A stretch of DNA of 64,000 bases, taken from a bacterium (lineage in GTDB: Bacteria; Myxococcota; UBA727; JAUIJE01). Positions 27,312 through 37,100 of the stretch are shown here, piece by piece. A model generated the notes under the pieces. The model worked only from the letters and a program-made list of their open reading frames with translations. It had not been told where the DNA came from and did not search any database. The stretch lies in contig JAUIJE010000013.1 in NCBI GenBank assembly GCA_030431455.1, positions 147,805-211,804 of the forward strand, written 5' to 3'. The translations under genes were made by a program, and so were the position numbers. Each line of letters begins with the position of its first letter. Position 1 is the stretch's first letter.

Positions 27312-28595
27312 ATGTCGAAGCATCTCCTTGCCCTCACCTCGTTTTCCCTCGGGTTGCTGGTCTGCCTCGGCTGCCCCCCGCCGGTGGCGTGCAGCGATGA
27401 CGCGACCTGCTTCGAAGGCGAAGCCTGCGTCGATGGATTCTGCGCGCCCAGCCCTGGCGACGGCGACGGAGACGGAGACGGAGATGGGGACGGCGGCGAT
27501 GGCGACGGGGACGGCGATGGCGACGGCGACTGCCCCGCGGGCGCCCAGGACTGCGACGGCGACGGCATCTGTGACTACCTCAACCAAAACTCGAACCACT
27601 GCGGCAGCTGCGGGAATGTATGCGCCACCGGCGTGTGCTCGGGCGGCACCTGCGTCGCCGGCGCCCTCCACGAGAACTTGTCGTACCCGGTGACCATCCA
27701 CCACGAGGGTGGCTACGTGTATTTCGCCGAGGAGGGCAACTCGGGCAGCGAGTCCGGCGCGGTCAAACGGTTCCCGACCTCCAACCCCACCCAAATCGAG
27801 ACGTTGGCCGCGGGCATGGAGTCACCGCGCGGCATCGCCATCGACAACGACGAGCTGTTCTTCATGGAGATGCGCTACCAGGTCGACGACGCTCTTTGGC
27901 ACACCAAGAAGGCGGGCCCCCCGACCGAGGCCTCCCGCATCGAAGACGGTTGGGACCTCGAGGGCAGCGGTTCGTCGTTCTTGTACGGGCTCGCCGCCGG
28001 CGAGGGCTATGTCTTCTTCATGGACTACAGCGCGCTGCACCGGCGCGGGCTGCAGTCGGCGGTGATCGAGGAGGTCGACACCGGCGGCTCCTTCGCCAAG
28101 GGCCTGATGTACGACGACGGGTACCTGTTCTTTGTCCAGGCGGGCGTGGTCAAGCGTGTGGACGCCAACTTCGGCGCGCTGCCGACCCCCGAGCCGATCG
28201 GGCTGGCCAACCTCCCCGACGGGCACACCGGCGTCTACAGCTGGACCCAAGACGAGGATTGGCTGTACTTCGGGTCCAACCCGAGCGCCCGCGAGGGTGG
28301 CATCACCCGGGTCCGCAAAGACGGCGCGATGACCGAGTTCATGGTGCCCGAGGTCAACCCGCTCGACACGTCCTCGGAGGACTGGGCCAAGGCCAGCGCC
28401 CTCGCCTCCGATGGTACGCACCTGTACTACGCGATCACGACGTCGGACGCGCGCATCTACCGCGTCGCGCTCGCGGCCGGGGCCGAGCCTGAGCTCATCG
28501 CCGAGACCAACAACCCCACCGGCCTCACCGTCGATGATACGTTCGTGTACTGGACGTCCTCCGCCAGCGGTTCGATCTGGCGGTTGGCCAAATAG
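27312..28595 (+). CDS. beta-propeller lipoprotein with GD stalk
   Basis: A 427-residue lipoprotein (lipobox CLGC, Cys21). It has a Cys-rich motif (CSDDATCFEGEACVDGFC), a Gly-Asp stalk of 12 pairs with one extra Gly, and a second Cys cluster (CPAGAQDCDGDGICDY...CGSCGNVCATGVC) like those of myxobacterial 'stigma-type' Cys-rich proteins. The propeller repeats are GGYVYFAEEG, AIDNDELFFMEM, GEGYVFFMDYS, DDGYLFFVQAG and DGTHLYYAITTS (DUF5050-like blades). It is a paralogue in architecture of the genes at 25590 and 29381. It probably heads a three-gene run (15-bp gap, then a 4-nt overlap). Confidence 0.82.
   Translation: MSKHLLALTSFSLGLLVCLGCPPPVACSDDATCFEGEACVDGFCAPSPGDGDGDGDGDGDGGDGDGDGDGDGDCPAGAQDCDGDGICDYLNQNSNHCGSCGNVCATGVCSGGTCVAGALHENLSYPVTIHHEGGYVYFAEEGNSGSESGAVKRFPTSNPTQIETLAAGMESPRGIAIDNDELFFMEMRYQVDDALWHTKKAGPPTEASRIEDGWDLEGSGSSFLYGLAAGEGYVFFMDYSALHRRGLQSAVIEEVDTGGSFAKGLMYDDGYLFFVQAGVVKRVDANFGALPTPEPIGLANLPDGHTGVYSWTQDEDWLYFGSNPSAREGGITRVRKDGAMTEFMVPEVNPLDTSSEDWAKASALASDGTHLYYAITTSDARIYRVALAAGAEPELIAETNNPTGLTVDDTFVYWTSSASGSIWRLAK
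27456..27530 (+). repeat. Gly-Asp hexanucleotide microsatellite (12 units, one extra Gly)
   Basis: Twelve GGNGAY hexamers interrupted once by an additional GGC codon, so the phase of the hexamer changes but the frame does not. Confidence 0.9.
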
Positions 28596-28610
28596 AGGTC
28601 TGATTTCAGC

Positions 28611-29384
28611 GTGCGCTCCTTGTCCCTGTTTGTCCTCGTGATGGTGAGCGCCGCCGCCCTGCCCGCGGCCGCCGACGAGAACGCAGCCTGTTCGGTCGCG
28701 TTTATGCCCCTGGACGAAGAGGGCATCGGGGCCCTGGAAGCGCACATCCCGGTGCTGCTGGGCGAGACCATGTCCCACGAGATCGCCGACGTGACCTCGT
28801 GTCGGGTGGTGACCGAGCGCGACATCCGGGCGATGATCGACTACGAGGCCCAAGCCCAGGCCTGCGGCGCCGACACCGCGAGCTGCCTGGCCGAGATCGG
28901 CGATGCCCTGGGGGTCGATTTTGTGGTGAGCGGCACCGTGGGCAAACTCGGCAACATTTACACCATGAACATCCGCATGGTGGACATCGAGCAGTCCGCG
29001 GTGATCAAACGCTCGCAGCGGGCGGTCACCAACGACCCGAGCCTGCTGCGGCGGGCGGCCCGCGACGTGGCCCGGGAGCTGTTCAACCTGCCCCCGCTCG
29101 ACGAGGAAGACGTCGATGTCGTCGAAGGCTCGAGTTTCAGCCACCGGCTCTTGGTGGTGGGGGGCTTTTCCGCGCTGCTCGTCGGGCTTGGCGCGTTTGT
29201 GCTCGGGGGCGCGTCCACCGGCGCGTTGGTGTACCTGATCAGCTTCGAGCGGCGCCCCGCGTTTCAGGGATACAAACAGCCCGCGTCCTTTGTGTTTCCG
29301 TTCGCCGCCACCGTGCTGGCGGTGTCGCTGGTGACCATCCCCGTCGGCACGCTGATGCTGGCCGGCAGCTTTGTGGTGGAATGA
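28611..29384 (+). CDS. CsgG/FlgO-like exported protein with two C-terminal TM helices
   Basis: A 257-residue protein. The signal peptide is FVLVMVSAAALPAAA. Residues about 25-165 follow the nucleotide-like fold of CsgG/FlgO/TolB-N proteins (CSVAFMPLDEEGIGALEAHIPVLLGETMSHEI, VVTERDIRAMIDYEAQAQACG, LAEIGDALGVDFVVSGTVGKLGNIYTMNIRMVD). Two hydrophobic helices (LLVVGGFSALLVGLGAFVLGG and FVFPFAATVLAVSLVTIPVGT) end it. Such proteins in myxobacteria often accompany surface lipoprotein genes. GTG start at 28611. It overlaps the next lipoprotein gene by 4 nt (ATGA). Confidence 0.78.
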   Translation: MRSLSLFVLVMVSAAALPAAADENAACSVAFMPLDEEGIGALEAHIPVLLGETMSHEIADVTSCRVVTERDIRAMIDYEAQAQACGADTASCLAEIGDALGVDFVVSGTVGKLGNIYTMNIRMVDIEQSAVIKRSQRAVTNDPSLLRRAARDVARELFNLPPLDEEDVDVVEGSSFSHRLLVVGGFSALLVGLGAFVLGGASTGALVYLISFERRPAFQGYKQPASFVFPFAATVLAVSLVTIPVGTLMLAGSFVVE

Positions 29385-30565
29385 CCATGCAGTGGCACTG
29401 GACGACCGCGTGGGCGATCACCGCCGCCCTGCCGACGCTGTGGGCGTGCGCACCACCCGTCGCGTGCAACCCGGAGTACGGGGGGGCCTGTCCCACGGGC
29501 ATGGTCTGCGACGCCCAAACCGAGTTTTGCGTGAGCGACGGGAGCAACCCCGAACCCGAATCCAACTGCGGCTTCTTCGGGTGCTTCACCCCCGAGCCCG
29601 AGCCCATCGGCAACCTCGAGGACACGTACACGGGCTTTTCCGCCCCCGGCGAGTTGGCGGTGCACAACGGCCGCATCCTCGTCGTCGACCAGGGCGACGA
29701 CTACGGCGACGACTCCAAGGTCGTGTCCCTGACCCCGGGGGGCAACAAAGACAACCTCGCCGCGGGGCTCGGCCTGCTCGCCGGCCTCGCCGCCACCGGC
29801 AACACCGGGTACGCCACCGACATCGAAAGCGCCGAGATCTACACGTTCGACCTCGAGACCCCGGGGAGCGGCCGGTTGTTTTACCAGTCCGACGACTGGA
29901 GCGACGACCTCGACGGGTTTGCCCTGGAAGCGGGTTATGTGTTTGCGTCGTTCGACGGGCACGTGCTGCGCATCGATCAAAATGGCGACGCGGTGTCGGC
30001 GAGCGGGTCGCTGTCTGGTTCGGAGTACGTCGCCGCCGGCGGGGGCTACGTGTTCTTCTGGCGGGCGGGCAACATCCTGCGCATCGACGCGGACTTCACC
30101 GGCGATCCCGGCCCGGTGACGATCGCGTCGCCGTCGGGGGGCCTCGACCGTCCCTGGGTCATGCGGGGGGTGACCGACGACGCGGGCTCGGGTGGTGGCT
30201 GGTTGTATATCGCCACCAAAGCCGGCGCCGACGGCCGGGGCCGGCTGTGGCGCACCGGCTTTGACGGCGGAAGCGAGCTGATCCTCGTCGACGGCGTGGG
30301 CGAGGAGCTGCCCGCCGACGAAAGCCCCATCGCGTGGGACATCGCCGCCGACACCGATGGCTACGCGTTTTTGGTCCGGGCGGCCTCGACCTGGTCCACG
30401 CTCCCCACCGAGGTGTTTGCGGCGCGGGGCACCCAAGCCCCGGTGCGCCTGGGCACCGTCGAATCCGGGCACGGCATCGCCCTCACCCCGGACGCGGTGG
30501 TGGTGAGCGAGCGCGATCAGCAGGACGACGAAGTCGGCAGAATACGTGTCTTTTCAAGACCTTAG
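29381..30565 (+). CDS. beta-propeller lipoprotein
   Basis: A 394-residue lipoprotein with lipobox TLWAC (Cys23 if it starts at 29381), then a Cys-rich segment (CNPEYGGACPTGMVCDAQTEFC) as in the two GD-stalk propeller proteins. Here the stalk is short and made of NPEPESN and PEPEP instead of Gly-Asp. The propeller has repeated blades (GELAVHNGRILVVDQGDDYG, GLAATGNTGYATDIESA, LEAGYVFASFDGHVLRID, AGGGYVFFWRAGNILRID). Its start codon overlaps the stop of the CsgG-like gene. The start is rich in rare codons and carries the dispersed motif CAGTGGCACTG at 29390. Confidence 0.78.
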   Translation: MTMQWHWTTAWAITAALPTLWACAPPVACNPEYGGACPTGMVCDAQTEFCVSDGSNPEPESNCGFFGCFTPEPEPIGNLEDTYTGFSAPGELAVHNGRILVVDQGDDYGDDSKVVSLTPGGNKDNLAAGLGLLAGLAATGNTGYATDIESAEIYTFDLETPGSGRLFYQSDDWSDDLDGFALEAGYVFASFDGHVLRIDQNGDAVSASGSLSGSEYVAAGGGYVFFWRAGNILRIDADFTGDPGPVTIASPSGGLDRPWVMRGVTDDAGSGGGWLYIATKAGADGRGRLWRTGFDGGSELILVDGVGEELPADESPIAWDIAADTDGYAFLVRAASTWSTLPTEVFAARGTQAPVRLGTVESGHGIALTPDAVVVSERDQQDDEVGRIRVFSRP

Positions 30566-30626
30566 GCTGCGTCGCCGCCCCCGCGGGCGGAGCGCCCCGC
30601 CCGCCCGTGCCCCGGGGTGAAAGCCC

Positions 30627-30654
30627 TTGCCGTTTCGTGTGCGTCTGATACGTA
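30627..30654 (+). promoter_or_regulatory. candidate promoter of rpsF-rplI
   Basis: TTGCCG and TACGTA separated by 16 bp, about 80 bp upstream of the rpsF start. The pair is imperfect and GC-rich alternatives exist. The 169-bp gap also has a CCGCCC/GGGCGG hairpin just after the preceding stop. Confidence 0.3.
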
Positions 30655-30734
30655 CACCCTTCGGATCGATCGCGATCCGGCCGCACGACATTTTGCGGAC
30701 CTTAGAGGCGCAGCGGCGCCTGTGGAGATGGGTC

Positions 30735-31208
30735 GTGGCTCAAGTCTCGAATGCGCACATGCGCGAATACGAAACGATTTACATTCTCAAGCCCGAGATC
30801 GACGACGACGCGGCGGTGAGCTTCATCGAAAAGATGAAGGGCCTGGTCGCGAAGAACGGTGGTCAACACGTGCAGGTGACCAACATGGGCCGCCGCAAGA
30901 TCGCTTGGGAACGTGATCGCCACCAAAAAGGCATGTTCGTGCAGCACCGCTACCTCGGCCAGCCGGGCATCGTGGCCGAGTACGAGCGCACCCTGGGCAT
31001 CGAAGAAGACTGCATCCTCCGCCAGACCGTCGTGCGCCAGCGCGCGGTGGACCCGGCGTCGGTGGCGGCCGAGCCTGACACCATCAAGCCCCCGGTGACC
31101 AAGGAGCCGGTGGCCCCCCGTCGCGATGATCGCGGCGACCGGGGCTACGACCGTGGCTCCTCCCGCTCGTCTCGTGACTACGACGACGACAACAGCCGCG
31201 ACGACTGA
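30735..31208 (+). CDS. rpsF: 30S ribosomal protein S6 with charged C-terminal tail
   Basis: A protein of about 157 residues; the S6 core runs from MREYETIYILKPEIDDDAAVS to RQTVVRQRAVDPA (a ferredoxin-like fold binding 16S rRNA beside S18). It is followed by a 45-residue disordered tail rich in Arg/Asp/Gly/Ser (RRDDRGDRGYDRG...SRDD). The GTG at 30735 has GGAG at 7 nt; the in-frame ATG at 30759, which gives the usual S6 N-terminus, has no ribosome site. rplI follows after 53 bp; rpsR (S18), often between these genes, is absent here. Confidence 0.95.
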   Translation: MAQVSNAHMREYETIYILKPEIDDDAAVSFIEKMKGLVAKNGGQHVQVTNMGRRKIAWERDRHQKGMFVQHRYLGQPGIVAEYERTLGIEEDCILRQTVVRQRAVDPASVAAEPDTIKPPVTKEPVAPRRDDRGDRGYDRGSSRSSRDYDDDNSRDD

Positions 31209-31261
31209 GGTCGCGCCGGCTCGCACCGCATTCATCATCTGGCATTTTCTGGAGTTCAGTC

Positions 31262-31879
31262 ATGGCCGCCAGCGTTCAACTCATTCTCGCCCGCGATGTG
31301 CCCAACCTGGGCCGCATCGGTGACCTCGTCGCGGTCAAAGCCGGGTACGCCCGCAACTACCTGGTGCCCCAAGGCCTCGCCTACCCCGCGTCGCCCAAGC
31401 GGGTCTCGCAGTTCGAGCACCAAAAGCGCGTGATCGATCACCGCCGGCGTCAGCTGCGCAGCGAGAGCGAAAAGCGCGCCCAAGAGATCGCGGCCCTGCA
31501 GGTCACCCTGACCGCGAAGGTCGGCGAGCAAGGCAAGCTGTTCGGCTCGATCACCTCGCGCGACATCGCCAAGGCCCTCGCCGCCGAAGGCCACGTCGTC
31601 GACCACCGGGACATCAACCTCGAAGGCCCGCTCAAGTCCGTGGGTCTGCACAAGCTCGACCTCCGGCTCGAAGCCGACGTGACCACCCAGATCAAAGTCG
31701 TGGTGGCCCCCGAGGAAGTGTCCGCGGACGAAGCCGAAGCCGAAGCCGAAGCTGCCGCCGATGCGGAAGGCGCGCCCAAGCTGCGGGCCGACGGTGAGCC
31801 CGACCTCGAAGCGGAAGAAGACGCCATCGCCCAAGGCGACGGCGAGCCCGCGCCGAGCGAAGCCGAGCAGCCCGCCTGA
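31262..31879 (+). CDS. rplI: 50S ribosomal protein L9 with acidic C-terminal extension
   Basis: A 205-residue protein. The N-terminal L9 domain (LILARDVPNLGRIGDLVAVKAGYARNYLVPQGLAYPAS), connecting helix and C-terminal domain (VTLTAKVGEQGKLFGSITSRDIAKAL) are complete by residue about 150. The remaining 55 residues are an acidic Glu/Asp/Ala tail (SADEAEAEAEAAADAEGA) not present in typical L9. Together with the S6 tail this looks like a lineage habit of adding charged tails to these two proteins. Confidence 0.97.
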   Translation: MAASVQLILARDVPNLGRIGDLVAVKAGYARNYLVPQGLAYPASPKRVSQFEHQKRVIDHRRRQLRSESEKRAQEIAALQVTLTAKVGEQGKLFGSITSRDIAKALAAEGHVVDHRDINLEGPLKSVGLHKLDLRLEADVTTQIKVVVAPEEVSADEAEAEAEAAADAEGAPKLRADGEPDLEAEEDAIAQGDGEPAPSEAEQPA

Positions 31880-31929
31880 TCGTCGTCCGACAACGCGACC
31901 TCGGCGCCTCACTGCGGTAAGGTCGCGTC

Positions 31930-32715
31930 GTGAGTGACATTCGACTGCAAGAAGAACTGGCCGCGAAGCTGGAAAGCTTCGTGCGTGACCAGATCATCGC
32001 GACCGCGGATCGCGCCTGCGACCTCGCCCACACGTTGCTGCGGCGCGAGGGCAACCTCAGCTACCCCCCGAGCAACGAAATCATCGTCGGGGGCCGTCCC
32101 CTCCGCGGCCCGGTCTCGCGCTCCCTGTGCGAACTGGTGGCCGAGGGCACGGGCCTGCTGTGCGCGGTGTTTCAAGGACACGAGCCGGTGGCGGTGGCCC
32201 CGCGGGAGCTCACCGGGGGCCGGTTCGACATTCCCGACGATGTGGCCACCACCTGTTTGGTGCGCGACGACAGCTTCGTGGGCACCGTCGACATCGACGG
32301 GCGGCCCATGCTCGTGGCCGCGCGGCCCATCCGCGTCGACGGCCACGCCCGGGGGGTTGTGCTGTGCGGGCAGTTCACCGCGGAAGCCAACACCACCCTG
32401 CTCGGGCTATCCACGATTCAAGAAGAGATCGTCGAGCTCGCGGAGAAGCTCCAGCGCGAGCGGCAACAGGCGGTGGGCGACTTCTTGAAGTCCATCCGCA
32501 GCATCGCCAAGCGCATCCACTTGTTGGCCCTCAACGCATCGATTCTGTCCGCCCAAGCGGGCGAACATGGGCGGGGCTTTGCCGTGGTCGCGCGCGAGAT
32601 CGGCGACCTCGCCGAGCGCACCCGGCAGTCGTCGCAGGAGCTCGAACACTTCCTGGGCCGGGCCGAACCGGATGTGCCCGTCGATCGCCGCCACGGTGGG
32701 CGGCGCACCGCCTAG
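31930..32715 (+). CDS. soluble methyl-accepting-chemotaxis-like signalling protein
   Basis: A 261-residue cytoplasmic protein. Residues about 1-160 form a sensor-like alpha/beta domain ([58 protein letters not shown]). Residues about 165-250 carry the conserved receptor hairpin tip ([39 protein letters not shown]), the CheA/CheW contact region. It has no TM helix and only a minimal coiled coil, so it is a truncated, soluble receptor; the usual NLLALNAAIEAARAGE reads [19 protein letters not shown] start at 31930 after TAAGG. The next gene begins 2 bp after its stop. Confidence 0.85.
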   Translation: MSDIRLQEELAAKLESFVRDQIIATADRACDLAHTLLRREGNLSYPPSNEIIVGGRPLRGPVSRSLCELVAEGTGLLCAVFQGHEPVAVAPRELTGGRFDIPDDVATTCLVRDDSFVGTVDIDGRPMLVAARPIRVDGHARGVVLCGQFTAEANTTLLGLSTIQEEIVELAEKLQRERQQAVGDFLKSIRSIAKRIHLLALNASILSAQAGEHGRGFAVVAREIGDLAERTRQSSQELEHFLGRAEPDVPVDRRHGGRRTA

Positions 32716-32717
32716 TC

Positions 32718-33200
32718 ATGGCCGACAAGCGGGTGTCCCGCCTGGTCAACCTGCTCCAGCGGGGCCGTGGCCTCAGCTACGACAACGCACGGCTGTTGTT
32801 CCGGCGGGCCACGGGACAGACCGCGCCGGCGCAGATGCCATACCGCACCGACCTTGTGTACAAGGCGGGGCAGTTGGCGATCACCCTGCTGTTCATCGAG
32901 AGCCGGGCGTACCTCAGCGACGCAGCCTACGATCCGTTCACCGACGCGGTCTTCTCGGAGGTCGCGGGGGGCGACAGCGAACGGCTCTACGACATCGTGC
33001 AGGTCTACGGGGGCGCGATCAGTGGCGAAGGGGGCTTCGAGGAGCTGTTCGCCCGCGACCTCGCCGCGGCGATGGTGGGCGAGGTGCATCCCGACGTGGC
33101 CCAGGCCTTCGCCAAGTCCGCGCGGTCGTTGACCAAGATGACCCAGCTTTACTGCGCGATGACGTTCGACGACCGGGTGATGGTGCGGCGGCTGCAATAG
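32718..33200 (+). CDS. unknown helical protein coupled to the soluble receptor
   Basis: A 160-residue, mostly helical cytoplasmic protein (SRLVNLLQRGRGLSYDNARLLFRRATGQ, YKAGQLAITLLFIESRAYLSDAAYDPF, GGFEELFARDLAAAMVGEVHPDVAQAFAKSARSL). No family recognised. It starts two bases after the receptor-like gene, so the two products are probably made together and may interact. It is followed by a 66-bp convergent gap holding the palindrome CAATGGCATTG of the dispersed motif at 33247. Confidence 0.7.
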   Translation: MADKRVSRLVNLLQRGRGLSYDNARLLFRRATGQTAPAQMPYRTDLVYKAGQLAITLLFIESRAYLSDAAYDPFTDAVFSEVAGGDSERLYDIVQVYGGAISGEGGFEELFARDLAAAMVGEVHPDVAQAFAKSARSLTKMTQLYCAMTFDDRVMVRRLQ

Positions 33201-33266
33201 GGGCCGGTGAGGCCGGCATCGCGGGCCCCCTTCACATGTGACTGCGCAATGGCATTGCAGATGCGT

Positions 33267-34157
33267 TCACCACAACGTCAGCGCGCCGGTCCGGTAGGAC
33301 AGCGCCACCCGTACCCCCAGGAGGTTGCGGTCGGTGCCGGCCAGGGGCACGAGGGTCTGGGCCTCGACCCCCAGGCCCCCCCAAATGCGACTGCGCAGGC
33401 CGAAGGCGGCGGACAGGTGGTCCACCGGCCCCTCGCCATAGAACGAGAGGTTCTGCACGTCGGCGGTGAGGTTGACCCAATCGAACAGCAACAGCTCGCC
33501 GCCCACCAGGCCGAACAAGCCCACCCGCGCGGCGGGGTCGCCGAGGCTGACCGAGTACGAGCCCACCCCCGAGACCTGCCCGTGCAGGCGGAAAAACGAA
33601 AACGGCTCGAACAGCCCGGTGAGGCCGCTGTCGACCCCCACCGGCCAGGCGTTTTGGTACAGGCCCACCGCGGTGGGCAGGGTCAAGCGACCGGTCACCG
33701 AGGCGGCGAACGCCCCCCGGTTGTAGACGAGGAACGAGCTGCCCACCGAGGTGTCGCCGAGCCCGAGGTGGTAGGCCTGGTAGCCGCTGATGAGGTACCG
33801 AATCTGGGGCACCTCGGCCGCGCCGAACACTTCCCAACGCTTGGACAGGGCCAGGCTGCCTTCGACCCGGCCCGCGCCCACAATGTAAATGGGCGAGCCC
33901 GACGCGACCTGAATGGTGACGTCCAATCCGTACTTTTCTGCCTCGAGGGTGGCCTGGAGGTGGCCGCCGAGCTTCGCCTCGGTGCGCGGACAGGTCGCCC
34001 GCCCGGTGCCGAGGTCGTTGCGCAACAGGCCCACCGTGACCGGCCCGGTGGTCATGCCCGTCACCGCCCGGTCGCAGGGACCAGCGGCCCGGGCCGTCGA
34101 CGAGGGAAAGACGAACAGAAGGCCAAACAGGGCCGAAGCCACAAACGACGTGCGCAT
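33267..34157 (-). CDS. outer-membrane beta-barrel protein
   Basis: A 296-residue protein. The signal peptide is FVASALFGLLFVFPSSTARA; a chain of alternating amphipathic strands follows (VTIQVASGSPIYIVGAGRVEG, ASVTGRLTLPTAVGLYQNAW, FFRLHGQVSGVGSYSVSLGD, LGVRVALSYRTGALTLW) and it ends on an aromatic residue (Trp), the usual outer-membrane assembly signal. Its start overlaps the stop of the PHP lipoprotein gene by one base (ATGA form), so the two are coupled. It could be a pore or anchor for that lipoprotein (inference). Confidence 0.82.
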   Translation of the reverse strand: MRTSFVASALFGLLFVFPSSTARAAGPCDRAVTGMTTGPVTVGLLRNDLGTGRATCPRTEAKLGGHLQATLEAEKYGLDVTIQVASGSPIYIVGAGRVEGSLALSKRWEVFGAAEVPQIRYLISGYQAYHLGLGDTSVGSSFLVYNRGAFAASVTGRLTLPTAVGLYQNAWPVGVDSGLTGLFEPFSFFRLHGQVSGVGSYSVSLGDPAARVGLFGLVGGELLLFDWVNLTADVQNLSFYGEGPVDHLSAAFGLRSRIWGGLGVEAQTLVPLAGTDRNLLGVRVALSYRTGALTLW

Positions 34158-37100
34158 CAGTTGTCTCCCTCCGGCAGGCCCGGGGCAGAGAATCCGGGGT
34201 CTCCGTCGAGGTCGAGGATCAGAGGATTGGTGAACGCCAGGGGATAGCCACCGGGGGTGACCGCGACGAAGGGATGGCCGGGCTCGCCCCGGAGGGGGAG
34301 GTCCCGGACCGCGATGGGCCCGGTGCCCCCCGCGCAGCTCTCCGGGGTGTCCCCGTCGTCGAGGGTCCCGTCGCCGTTGATGTCGAGGTCGTCGTCGTCG
34401 ACTCTGCCGTCGTCGTTGCGGTCGACATCCGTCCAGTCGACCACGCCATCGCCGTTGTTGTCGATGGTGTCGGGCACACCATCACAGTCGAGGTCGGCCA
34501 CCGGGGGCAAAGCCCGCCCCGCCTCGACCACCACCCAAGCGTCCTCGTCGAGGCGCGGGAGGATGTCGTCGAGGGCGATTTCCCGCTCGAGCCGGAGCAG
34601 GCCGGTGGTGCCGTAGGGGTCGCCGGGCGCGGTGATGCCGTCGGTGATGCGCATCGCCAGCGCCCCGTTGACGAACACCCGGACCTCGTCGACGGGCACC
34701 CAGGGCGCGGCTTGGACCCGCACCGTGAGCGGCCCGCTGCCGGGCACGAAGGGCTCCAAGCTCGGGCCGCGGCCCAGGCCCTGGTTGTCGGCCAAGCTGA
34801 TGGACACCACCGGTCCGTTGGTGCCGGTCATGCGGCCCTCGCGCACCGCGCGGTTGAAGATCGAGGGCGAGAAGTCGGCTTTGGTGGTGCCGGCGGTGAC
34901 CAGGGTGCGCGGGGTGCCCACCACGTTGTCGCGCAATGTGTGTGAATCGGAGTTGGCGGTGCCGGCGCGGAGAATGCCCTGGTTGAGCAGGTAGAACCAG
35001 AAGGCCCGGTAGGCAAAGAACGACCCGTTGTCGGTGCCGTTCATGACCTCTTGGGTGTGGTAGTCGACGTTGGAGAAGGTGGCCCCGGGGGGCACCCGCA
35101 CGAACACCCCCGCCGCGGTGCCGTCGTCGAACAGAGGCAAGGGGTCGAGGAGGTTGAGCCCCAATGCATAGGGAAAGCCGAAGTCGCGTCCCACCGAGCC
35201 CGCGGTCCAGGGGTGGTTCATTTGGATCACGCCGTCGTCGTCGAGCCCGGCGCCGAGCATGCGGGTGAAGAGCAGGCCCGGCTCGGCGTATTCGTCGTAG
35301 GGCGCGCCCCGCCGGGGGGCGTCCAGGTCGATGCGCAAGGGCCAGAAGTTGTAGTGGCCCACGACTTGGGGATAGGAGACCGCGGGGTTGTAGTTGAACA
35401 ACGCGTGGCCGGTGGTCTCGAGGCCCACGAGCAGCTTGACCCGGTCGCCCACGTTGAGCTCGTCCATGGCCTGGCGGTAGTCCCAGATCGCGTCGTGATC
35501 GGTGGCGGCGATGACGTCGATGCGTTGGGCCAAGAACGAGCCCACCCGGGTGAGGTCGGGCATGTTGGTGTCGAAAGACTTGGCCCCGTGGACGTGAAAG
35601 TCCGCCGACAATGTCAACGCAGGGAGCAGGTCGGGGAGCGAGGTGAGCGACAGGGTAACGTCCTCGACCTCACCGGCGACGACAGTGACGTCGGCGTGGG
35701 CCAAGGTGGCAAACGGACCCGCGGTGGCGAACAGCTCGTAGCGCCCCGGCGGGACATGGACCTCGTCGTACCCTTCGAAGGTCAAGACCTGGTTGCAGGC
35801 GGGGCTGCCCCCCCAGGTGGGCCCGAGCAGCGGCGCACACTCCGCGTTGGCCAGCGGGTGGCCGTTCCACCGGGCCGCGGTGCGGGTGGCGGTGTCCACG
35901 TCGGCGGGGGTGAAGAACACCTGGGCCTCGTGGGGTATGCCGTCGAGGGTCGAGCGGAGGATCACGCGCCCCGAGGCGGGAACCTCGAGGGTGCCGACGT
36001 CAAAGTCTGCGGTCCCCACCGACAACGCCTGCTCGACCGCGGTCTTGCCAAAGCTCACCACCCGCAACACGTAGGCCTTGTCCGCGGGGACCCGGGCCGC
36101 GAACGTGCCGTCGCCGGCCACCGCCACGTGGGTCCAGGGCACGAGCAGGCCGTCGGGTTGTCCCGGTTGGCCCTCGAGCAAATACACCGACGCCCGGTTG
36201 AGGCGGGGGGCCACGGCCCATTCGTCGAGGTCGATGGTGCCGGACACGGTCACGAACGCTTCGTCGTACAGCTGTTCGCGCACCGCGAGCGCGAGGTCGA
36301 CCCCGGGTTGGGCCAACGTGCCCGCGGCCGCCCCCAAGAAACGTTCGAACACCACATAGTCGCCCCGCGCCACCACCGCGCGCCCGGTGCCGGCCAGGGA
36401 CACTTGGGCGGCGTGAAACCCCTCGAGGCTGTCGACGTTGCAACCGACCAGGGCATAGCTGGCGCCGGGCTCGACCGACGCCGCCCCCACCACCCAGGGC
36501 ACGTTGCGCATCACCGCGTTGACCGTGCCGAGGCCAAACGGCGGGTGCGTGTAGCCGGTGCCGGGACCGGGGGTGAACGGGCTCGTGGCCCGGTCGCCCC
36601 AATAGAACGCTTCTTGGTTGGACCAGACCACGTCCTCGTCGCTGTCGTTGAGCATCTCGGTGCGCACCCGGATGCCGGGTTCGCAGCTGCGGATTTCGTA
36701 GCGGGTGGCCACGATTTGGCGCGGGTCCTCCATGAGGTGACCGATGACCTGGACCGCGCGCACGTTGTCCTCGTCGGTGAAAAAGCGCATCGAGGTGTAC
36801 AGCACCGCGTCGTCGGGGAGCAGGCCGGTGACGTGCTCGATGTGGGGGATGCTGTCGTTGTCATCGCCCCGGGTGGCGAAGTCGGTGATGAACCCGCCGC
36901 TGGGGGCGAAGTAATTGGCATTGCCAATCGCCTCGATCACCACCTCGACCTGGTCGTTGGCGAGGAGCACGTCCCCCACCGCCCCCAACGAATCCAGTCC
37001 GCCCGGCACTTCGCTCCGGTCGCGGATGATGCGCAGGTCGACGAACCCGTCTTCGCAGGAAAAGGACAACGGCTGGCACGGCGACGGCACCTCACAGGTA

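Noticed and set aside
19372..27530. Gly-Asp runs as RTX calcium-binding nonapeptide repeats
   Set aside because: RTX repeats follow GGxGxDxUx with a bulky ninth residue. These are pure Gly-Asp dipeptides lacking the hydrophobic position, so they are treated as stalks.
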